Part shown: positions 8,568 through 13,534 of the stretch, piece after piece
How positions within the stretch are numbered: position 1 is the first letter of the stretch
Layout of the letters: each line of letters begins with the position of its first letter
Source: Pseudomonadota bacterium
GTDB lineage: Bacteria; Pseudomonadota; Alphaproteobacteria; Sphingomonadales; Sphingomonadaceae
Length of the DNA stretch: 13,534 bases
Direction of reading: 5' to 3'
Assembly (NCBI GenBank): GCA_963205285.1
Contig: CAUJJQ010000131.1
Location: 1 to 13,534 of the forward strand
Translations under genes and position numbers: made by a program
The notes under the pieces: model-generated
The model's input: the letters and a program-made list of their open reading frames with translations, nothing else
The model's database searches: none
What the model was told of the DNA's origin: nothing

Positions 8568-8890
8568 ACATTCGCGCTCAACGCGCGCAGCAAGGGTGCA
8601 TAATCGCTGAGCGGCATGCCCTGCAGGAATTGGATGCCGCTGCGCCCGCCCAGCGACCAGATGCAACGCCCAGCAACCTTGCCTAAAATCGGCATCGAAA
8701 AATGGACTATGCCATTGTCGGTAATCGTCTGTTCGTGGCGTATGAGCGCGCCATCGGCAGAGATATTGACGATGGTCACCATCGCTGGCTGCCCGTCGGG
8801 CAGGTTCAACGGTACGCGCGCATATACATCGGTGCGCGGGCACAAACGCTGATCTACGCCTTGATAAGAGGCATTGGTTATAGGCTTCAT
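8564..8890 (-). CDS. Single-domain PilZ protein, probable c-di-GMP receptor
   Basis: A 108-residue protein made essentially of one PilZ domain, the c-di-GMP-binding fold. Both ligand motifs are visible: RxxxR as R15-L-C-P-R19 and (D/N)xSxxG as N42-I-S-A-D-G47. The strand CIWSLGGRSGIQF that follows is typical of small alphaproteobacterial PilZ proteins. With no output domain it would act as an adaptor on an unknown partner. No signal peptide or membrane helix is seen. AAAGGCG upstream of the ATG is a reasonable ribosome binding site. It lies downstream of tyrS on the same strand, 92 bases away, and may have its own promoter, since TTGACA reads on the minus strand at 8940-8935, although no good -10 is apparent. 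Its stop shares TTAA with the convergent recG stop. Confidence 0.88.
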   Translation of the reverse strand: MKPITNASYQGVDQRLCPRTDVYARVPLNLPDGQPAMVTIVNISADGALIRHEQTITDNGIVHFSMPILGKVAGRCIWSLGGRSGIQFLQGMPLSDYAPLLRALSANV

Positions 8891-8982
8891 CGCATCGCCT
8901 TTGCGCTAGAGACGCGCGATATTGCGCCCAACATTGTCAACAAGCAGTAAACGTAGCGGCGAATGGATGCGCGGCGCTGCGA
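8891..8982 (-). promoter_or_regulatory. Spacer between tyrS and PilZ gene with a consensus -35 hexamer
   Basis: The 92-base gap holds TTGACA on the minus strand (8940 to 8935), a perfect sigma-70-type -35 placed 45 bases before the PilZ start. At 16-18 base spacing the -10 position is GC-rich and does not match the consensus, so the promoter is tentative. I see no clear stem-loop with a T-run to end tyrS transcription. Confidence 0.3.
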
Positions 8983-10224
8983 TTATTTTGCGGCGATCTG
9001 CCCATGTTTTTTCGCGCCCAGCTGGACAGCAATCGACGTGTCGCCGGGTAGGATGCGGGCCATTGCGTCACTGACCACAACGCCATCGATGCGCACCGCC
9101 CCTTCGGTGATTTTGCGCTTCGCTTCATTATTGGAGGCGACAAAACCCAAGGCTTTCAAAATATTGGCGACGCTATCGCCTTCGGCCGATATGGCAACGC
9201 TGGCGATGCCCCCCGCCATTGCGCCTTGTTCAAATATCTTTGCCGCGCTGTCTGCCGCATCTGCCGCAGCTTCCGCCCCGCGGCACATGGCGGTTGCGAG
9301 GTTGGCGAGGGTTTTTTTCGCCTCGTTGATGTCGCTGCCACCCAATTGGCTGAGGCGGCGGACTTCATCCATCGGCAGGTCGGTGAAAAGCGCCAGAAAA
9401 CGCCCGACATCGCGGTCATCGCAATTGCGCCACTATTGCCAATAATCATGCGCCGACAATTGGTCGGGGTTGAGCCAGACCGCGCCCGATGCCGTCTTGC
9501 CCATTTTCGCACCATTGGCGGTGGTGAGCAGCGGGGTTGTAACACCGAACAATTCCGTCCCATCCATGCGGCGGGCCAGTTCGATCCCGTTGACAATATT
9601 GCCCCATTGGTCCGAACCGCCCATTTGCAGCCGCGCGCCATGGCTGCGCGACAATTCCCGGAAATCATAGGCTTGCAGGATCATATAGTTGAATTCGAGG
9701 AAGGTGAGCGGCTGTTCACGGTCGAGCCGTAATTTTACCGAATCAAAGGTCAGCATGCGATTGATGGTGAAATGCGGACCGACGGTGCGCAACACCTCCA
9801 CATAGCCCAATTGGTCGAGCCAATCGGCATTATTGACCATGACGGCATCGCTCGGCCCATCGCCAAAGGTCAGAAATGGTTCAAAAATCCGCCGGATGGA
9901 GGCGATGTTGGCCGCAATGTCGGCATCGCTCAGCATTTGACGCGACGCATCGCGCCCCGACGGGTCGCCAATCTTGGTGGTGCCGCCGCCCATCAGGACA
10001 ATCGGCTTATGTCCTGCCTGCTGCATCCGCCGCAGCAGCATGATCTGCACCAAAGAACCGACGTGCAGCGAGGGAGCGGTTGCGTCAAAACCGATATATC
10101 CGGGGATGATTTGCTTGGCCGCCAGCGCGTCGAGTGCACCTGCGTTCGTCATCTGGTGGATATAGCCGCGTTCGTCGAGTAAGCGGACAAGATCGGATGT
10201 GAAGGCGCTGTTATCTGTCGTCAT
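8983..10224 (-). pseudogene. tyrS: Tyrosyl-tRNA synthetase interrupted by one in-frame amber codon
   Basis: Class I synthetase that charges tRNA-Tyr with tyrosine. Read through, it is 413 codons, the normal TyrS length. The catalytic half has the HIGH-type motif HVGS at 54-57, the GGSDQWGN segment and the KMSKS-type loop KMGKT at 240-244. Codon 264 is TAG (9435-9433), between DYWQ and WRNCDDRDVGRF. The frame continues unchanged to a C-terminal S4 RNA-binding domain (about residues 345-410, KALGFVASNNEAKRKI) and a TAA at 8983. Homologs carry an aromatic residue at that spot, so a single Tyr-to-amber base change explains it, with no indel. Translation stopping there gives a 263-residue protein lacking the anticodon-recognition and S4 regions. 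The possibilities are a real nonsense mutation with a second TyrRS elsewhere, suppression, or a base-call error. Identity is certain; functional status is open. Confidence 0.9.
9433..9435 (-). other. In-frame TAG codon within tyrS
   Basis: The codons read GAT TAT TGG CAA TAG TGG CGC AAT. Protein similarity to TyrS is continuous on both sides in the same frame. TAT or TAC to TAG needs one substitution. Confidence 0.95.
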
Positions 10225-10243
10225 GGCGCGGCGCGCCTAGCAT

Positions 10244-10250
10244 GGGGAGG
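10244..10250 (+). promoter_or_regulatory. Ribosome binding site GGGGAGG that supports a TTG start
   Basis: GGGGAGG lies five bases before TTG at 10256. There is no ATG or GTG in the proper frame nearby that has such a site, so this decides the start of the DOMON-like gene. Confidence 0.6.
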
Positions 10251-10255
10251 GGCTG

Positions 10256-10813
10256 TTGGCCAATATATTGCGCGAAAATTGCGCGGATCTGGTTGCGCAT
10301 GATGGCGTGCATGCAGGCGGGGTCGATGCGATCCATGTTGCATGGCAATGTCTGGATGACGATTTGCTCGACCTTCGCTTTGTGGCGGCGGGCGTTGGTG
10401 ATCAATTGGCTCTGCCGTCGCCCAACACTGTGCCCACCCGGCGCGATGGTCTGTGGCAGACGAGCTGTTTTGAAATGTTCGCCGCGACCGATGCGGGCTA
10501 TGCCGAATATAATTTTTCGCCCTCGGGTGATTGGGCCGCATACCATTTTACCGGCTATCGGTGCGGGATGGCGCTGCTCGATGTGCCCGCGCCGCATATC
10601 AGGCTGACGCACAGAGACCATGGCCTGACGCTCAACATTACGCTCACCCTGCCGCCCAAACTCGCCCAGGATGCGCGCGTCGGTTTCAGCTCGATTATTG
10701 CTGATGCGGCGGGTGGCAAAGCCTATTGGGCGCTGTGCCACCCACAGGGGCCACCCGATTTTCACCATGATGATTGCTTTGCCGCACGGCTTGGGGCACC
10801 GCAGCGGCCATGA
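10256..10813 (+). CDS. DOMON-like domain protein
   Basis: A 185-residue, beta-rich protein resembling the DOMON-like proteins that some databases associate with MurB annotations. The family signatures I recognise are DGLWQTSCFEMF at 64-75 and YAEYNFSPSGDWAAY at 82-96, followed by a GYR motif. DOMON domains generally bind heme or sugars, but no specific ligand can be read here and no catalytic residue is evident. No signal peptide is seen, so it is probably cytosolic. TTG at 10256 is chosen as start because of a strong GGGGAGG upstream; it lies 31 bases from the divergent tyrS start. Its TGA overlaps the ATG of the NamZ gene by four bases, so it is the first gene of a likely operon devoted to cell-wall sugars. 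The biochemical role is unknown. Confidence 0.8.
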   Translation: MANILRENCADLVAHDGVHAGGVDAIHVAWQCLDDDLLDLRFVAAGVGDQLALPSPNTVPTRRDGLWQTSCFEMFAATDAGYAEYNFSPSGDWAAYHFTGYRCGMALLDVPAPHIRLTHRDHGLTLNITLTLPPKLAQDARVGFSSIIADAAGGKAYWALCHPQGPPDFHHDDCFAARLGAPQRP

Positions 10814-12012
10814 ATGTCCAATTTGGTATCGACCGCCTGCTCGCCGACCCGCAAACGCTGGGCGAATTGGCGGGCCGCCGTGTTGCGCTGCTCGCCCATC
10901 CGGCATCGCTCACTGCCGATCTGCACCACAGCCTTGATGCGCTGGTCGCGGCGGGGGTCAAAATAACCGCCGTGTTCGGGCCGCAGCATGGCGTGCGCGG
11001 CGATTTGCAGGATAATATGATGGAAAGCCCGGATTATACCGATCCGGTCTATGGCATCCCCGTGTTCAGCCTTTATGGCGAAGTGCGCCGCCCCAGCGGG
11101 CAGATGCTTTCAACCTTTGATGTGATTTTGGTCGATGTGCAGGATTTGGGCTGCCGCATCTACACCTTCATCACCAGCCTTCTTTATATCCTCCAAGCCG
11201 CCGCTGCGAACGGCAAGAGCGTCTGGGTGCTCGACAGGCCCAATCCGGCGGGCCGCCCGGTGGAAGGGCTGGCGCTGCGTGCGGGCTGGGAAAGCTTTGT
11301 CGGCGCTGCCCCCATCCCGATGCGCCACGGCCTCACCATGGGCGAATTGGGCCATTATTTCATCGACCATTATGCGCTCGACGTCGATTATCGCGTCATT
11401 GGCATGACGGGCTATGCCCCCGACGATGCACCCGGTTTTGGCTGGCCGGTCGAACGTATCTGGATCAACCCCAGCCCCAACGCCCCCAATTTGAATATGG
11501 CGCGCGCCTATGCGGGAACGGTGATGCTGGAGGGAACGAACCTTAGCGAAGGGCGCGGCACCACCCGTCCGCTCGAACTGTTCGGCGCGCCGGATTTGGA
11601 TGCAGACGCAATTGCCCGCACGATGGCGGATTTGGCGCCTCAGTGGCTGGCGGGCTGCAAATTGCGCCCCGTCCATTTTGAGCCGACCTTTCACAAGCAT
11701 GTCGGGCAATTGTGCAATGGCCTGCACATCCATGCCGAAGGGCCATGGTATGACCATGCCAGCTTTCGCCCGTGGCGGGTGCAGGCGCTGGCGTTCAAGG
11801 CAATTCGCCAGCTATATGGCGATTATCCGCTGTGGCGCGATTTTCCTTATGAATATGTGTTCGACCGGCTGGCAATCGACGTCATCAATGGCGGTGAAGA
11901 TTTGCGCCGCTGGGTCGATGATGATGCGGCGCGCCCGGCGGATCTCGACGCCATAACGCTGGCCGATGAACGCGCATGGCTTGAGCAACGCACCCCTTTC
12001 ATGCTTTACTGA
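10810..12012 (+). CDS. NamZ-type exo-beta-N-acetylmuramidase (DUF1343, GH171)
   Basis: Family known from NamZ, which removes MurNAc from non-reducing ends of peptidoglycan fragments. The 400 residues cover the whole domain: FGIDRLL start, RRVALLAHPAS, FGPQHGVRGD at 56-65, VDVQDLGCRIYTFI, LDRPNPAGR, RHGLTMGELG, NPSPNAPNL and EGTNLSEGRGTTRP. The common GPEHG signature reads GPQHG here (Q59), so a conserved Glu is replaced, perhaps typical of a subgroup. No signal peptide is visible, unlike secreted members, which suggests cytosolic cleavage of imported muropeptides. The frame is open upstream to 10774, but ATG 10810 forms an ATGA overlap with the preceding stop and begins where homologs begin. 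Family is secure; substrate is inferred. Confidence 0.9.
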   Translation: MNVQFGIDRLLADPQTLGELAGRRVALLAHPASLTADLHHSLDALVAAGVKITAVFGPQHGVRGDLQDNMMESPDYTDPVYGIPVFSLYGEVRRPSGQMLSTFDVILVDVQDLGCRIYTFITSLLYILQAAAANGKSVWVLDRPNPAGRPVEGLALRAGWESFVGAAPIPMRHGLTMGELGHYFIDHYALDVDYRVIGMTGYAPDDAPGFGWPVERIWINPSPNAPNLNMARAYAGTVMLEGTNLSEGRGTTRPLELFGAPDLDADAIARTMADLAPQWLAGCKLRPVHFEPTFHKHVGQLCNGLHIHAEGPWYDHASFRPWRVQALAFKAIRQLYGDYPLWRDFPYEYVFDRLAIDVINGGEDLRRWVDDDAARPADLDAITLADERAWLEQRTPFMLY

Positions 12013-12042
12013 ACGCATCGACCGCTACCAAAGGGGGGCGTC

Positions 12043-12351
12043 ATGATATTGGTTACCGGAGAAATTTTGGCCAAGCCAGAACGTGTGGCCGATGTGGAGG
12101 GGCTGTCGCTCGCGCATGTCAAACGCTCCCGGACGGAGGATGGCTGCCTTAGCCATGACGTCCATCGCCATGTGGAGGGCGCCAATCGTTTCGTCTTTGT
12201 CGAAACGTGGAGCGATATGATCAAGCTAAAGGCGCATTTCGCATTGCCGGATTCGCAGAAATTTGCGCGACAAGTGGCGCTGATGGCGCAGGAACCCGTG
12301 AAGATAGAGATTTTTCACGCGGTGCCGATAGCCGCCAACCTGTCGCTGTAA
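12043..12351 (+). CDS. Small ABM-domain protein, putative quinol monooxygenase
   Basis: A 102-residue protein of the antibiotic biosynthesis monooxygenase (ABM) fold, a dimeric ferredoxin-like barrel. The pattern is typical: VTGEILAKPE at the start, EDGCLSHDVHRHVE, then FVFVETWSDMIKLKAHF and a final strand ending near IEIFHAV. Relatives such as YgiN oxidise quinols without a cofactor, but many members are uncharacterised and substrate cannot be read from sequence. AAAGGGGGG before the ATG is a strong ribosome binding site. It sits 30 bases after the NamZ gene and 10 bases before the GH84 gene, so it is probably co-transcribed with both, although its link to sugar metabolism is unclear. Confidence 0.82.
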   Translation: MILVTGEILAKPERVADVEGLSLAHVKRSRTEDGCLSHDVHRHVEGANRFVFVETWSDMIKLKAHFALPDSQKFARQVALMAQEPVKIEIFHAVPIAANLSL

Positions 12352-12361
12352 CCTGCCGACC

Positions 12362-13438
12362 ATGCCGGAAAATGCGCCGCCGCTGGGGCTGATAGAGGGG
12401 TTTTTCGGCCCCCTATGGTCATGGGCCGAACGGCGCAGCGTCGCCCAAATCCTCAGCGCCCATGGCTATCGCTTCTATCATTATGCGCCCAAGGGCGACG
12501 CTTTGCTGCGCGAAAAATGGCAGATGCCCTATGCCCCGGCGGATGTCGCGACGCTTGGGGCATTTGCCGACGATGTGCGGGGGCAGGGGATGCGCTTTGG
12601 CGTTGGCCTGTCGCCCTTTGGTGCGCAACATGGTTTTGATGCATCCGCGCGCACCACGATGCGCGCCAAGTTGGCGCAGCTTGACGATGCGGGCATCGAT
12701 GACCTCGCCATCCTGTTCGATGATATGGATGGGGCGATTGGCGACCTTGCCACGCGACAGGCCGAAATCATCGATTTTGTGACCCAGCATAGTCGGGCGC
12801 AGCAATTTTACACCTGCCCCAGCTATTATAGTGATGATGCGGTGCTCGACAGGGTGTTTGGGGCGCGGCCAGCATATTATCTCGAAGATTTTGGTCGGCT
12901 GACGCACCGGGACATTGCTGTCTATTGGACGGGGGAGGAGGTGTGCGCGCGCGCCATTTCGTCCGGCCATATCGCCGATGTCGCCCGCCGCCTCGGCCGT
13001 GCGCCCGCCATTTGGGACAATTGGCCGGTGAATGACGGGGCGCGGATGCGGGGCCACCTGCATTTGCGGGGGTTTACCGGGCGCGACCCGGCGATTGCAC
13101 CGGCCATCCACAGCCATGCGGTCAACCCCTGCCTGCAACCGATTTTGAGTTGCATCGCCGCAATCACCCTGCCGCAGCTTTACCGCGAAGGCGCGGATTA
13201 CGCCTATATGAACGCCTTTCTGACGGCGGCAGAAACGGTGTGCGGGGCGCAATTGGCCGATATGCTGCATGGTGATTTGTTGCGGCTGGAGGATGGGGGA
13301 CTGTTGCGCCTCGATGCTGCGGCGCTGGCGAAGCTGACCGCGCGTTACAAAGCCATCGACCACCCGGCGGCGCGCGAAGTGGTGCGCTGGCTGGCGGGCG
13401 ATTATGCCAAGGATGCGGACGGGGTGCAGACGCAATAA
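12362..13438 (+). CDS. GH84-type beta-N-acetylglucosaminidase
   Basis: Glycoside hydrolase of the NAGidase/O-GlcNAcase family (GH84), which removes beta-linked GlcNAc by substrate-assisted catalysis. Signatures in order: GLIEGFFGPLWSW at 9-21, YAPKGD at 41-46 with K44 matching the conserved active-site Lys, FGVGLSPF, the adjacent catalytic Asp pair D120-D121 in LFDDMDG, and WDNWPVND at 218-225. At 358 residues it is little more than the catalytic domain plus a short helical C-terminus. Many bacterial GH84 enzymes are secreted and multidomain, but no signal peptide is seen here. It follows the ABM gene by 10 bases and shares the operon with NamZ. Candidate substrates are cell-wall or chitin-derived GlcNAc, or O-GlcNAc on proteins. 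The ribosome binding site is weak. Family call is firm; substrate is open. Confidence 0.9.
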   Translation: MPENAPPLGLIEGFFGPLWSWAERRSVAQILSAHGYRFYHYAPKGDALLREKWQMPYAPADVATLGAFADDVRGQGMRFGVGLSPFGAQHGFDASARTTMRAKLAQLDDAGIDDLAILFDDMDGAIGDLATRQAEIIDFVTQHSRAQQFYTCPSYYSDDAVLDRVFGARPAYYLEDFGRLTHRDIAVYWTGEEVCARAISSGHIADVARRLGRAPAIWDNWPVNDGARMRGHLHLRGFTGRDPAIAPAIHSHAVNPCLQPILSCIAAITLPQLYREGADYAYMNAFLTAAETVCGAQLADMLHGDLLRLEDGGLLRLDAAALAKLTARYKAIDHPAAREVVRWLAGDYAKDADGVQTQ

Positions 13439-13534
13439 AATTACCCAAAAATCGCAGCTTAGCCATGATTGATTGGTTGACGCTTACGTGAACGTGAAAC
13501 ATGATGCGCCAAGGATAGAGATTCGGGGGATCGC
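13439..13534. other. Non-coding right edge
   Basis: After the GH84 stop no gene is visible up to the window end. The sequence drops in GC and contains a dyad promoter-like element. No stem-loop with a T-run ends the operon in view. A plus-strand gene probably starts just beyond the edge. Confidence 0.5.
13477..13505 (+). promoter_or_regulatory. Dyad-symmetric promoter element, LiuR-like (MerR family) operator candidate
   Basis: TTGACG (13477-13482) could be a -35 and CATGAT (13500-13505), 17 bases on, a fair -10. Bases 13477-13498 form an imperfect 22-base inverted repeat (8 of 11 pairs), with the core TTACGT-GA-ACGTGA. This ACGT-rich dyad over a -35 recalls operators of MerR-type regulators of branched-chain amino acid or fatty acid catabolism. 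The controlled gene would lie past the window. Similarity is from memory. Confidence 0.4.

Noticed and set aside
9373..9432. Frameshift as the cause of the broken tyrS
   Set aside because: DYWQ and WRNCDDRDVG are in the same frame on both sides of the TAG, so no insertion or deletion is needed.
9430..9438. Virus-type readthrough context (CAA before TAG)
   Set aside because: Only the CAA codon matches; the codon after the stop (TGG) does not follow the known CAA-TAG-CAA pattern, and that context is a plant-virus feature.
10230..10237. GGCGCGCC as an operator
   Set aside because: An eight-base GC-only palindrome is expected by chance in DNA of this composition; nothing else supports it.
10211..10906. 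Minus-strand open frame opposite the DOMON-like gene
   Set aside because: The plus strand shows family motifs, a ribosome binding site and an ATGA junction. The antisense frame also overlaps the tyrS start in another frame.
12419..13435. Long minus-strand open frame (338 codons) opposite the GH84 gene
   Set aside because: The plus-strand frame has clear GH84 motifs. The antisense product has no recognisable domain and is a common by-product of GC-rich codon bias.
1..13534. CRISPR array, insertion sequence, tRNA or prophage genes
   Set aside because: No spaced direct repeats, transposase motifs, terminal inverted repeats or cloverleaf-like sequences were noticed while reading both strands.

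Overview
The window looks like a chromosomal segment from an alphaproteobacterium, most likely of the order Sphingomonadales. The DNA is GC-rich. Genes are dense and often overlap. An sdhE-mfd pair lies head to head with recG, an arrangement I associate with alphaproteobacteria, and the DOMON-like, NamZ (DUF1343) and small PilZ proteins have the look of sphingomonad proteins. Genus is inference from protein style, not from a search.

Layout from left to right. (1) The left edge cuts moaA (minus strand), the radical-SAM enzyme of molybdenum cofactor synthesis. (2) Divergent from it is a 632-residue c-di-GMP phosphodiesterase with a full set of EAL catalytic residues behind what look like degenerate receiver and GGDEF domains. 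Its end overlaps the convergent end of mfd by 15 bases. (3) mfd (transcription-repair coupling factor) and the small sdhE gene upstream of it overlap by four bases on the minus strand. (4) recG reads away from sdhE, so the two related SF2 translocases Mfd and RecG flank sdhE back to back. (5) recG ends on a TTAA that also holds the stop codon of a convergent small PilZ protein. (6) tyrS follows on the minus strand. It is collinear with a full 413-residue tyrosyl-tRNA synthetase but carries one in-frame amber codon (TAG) at codon 264, which cuts off the anticodon-binding and S4 regions. (7) Only 31 bases from the tyrS start, a plus-strand operon begins: DOMON-like protein, NamZ-type exo-N-acetylmuramidase, small ABM-domain monooxygenase and GH84-type beta-N-acetylglucosaminidase. 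(8) The last 96 bases hold no gene but contain a dyad-symmetric promoter-like element that resembles operators of MerR-type acyl-CoA catabolism regulators.

Functionally most of the window is housekeeping: cofactor synthesis, DNA repair, SDH flavinylation and translation. Two c-di-GMP genes, one degrading and one binding, are scattered among these. The four-gene operon at the right is the most accessory-looking part. NamZ and the GH84 enzyme could together release MurNAc and GlcNAc from cell-wall fragments. Neither shows a signal peptide, so this would be a cytosolic salvage activity. I see no tRNA, rRNA, CRISPR array, insertion sequence or prophage gene. The most surprising single observation is the amber codon inside the normally essential tyrS.
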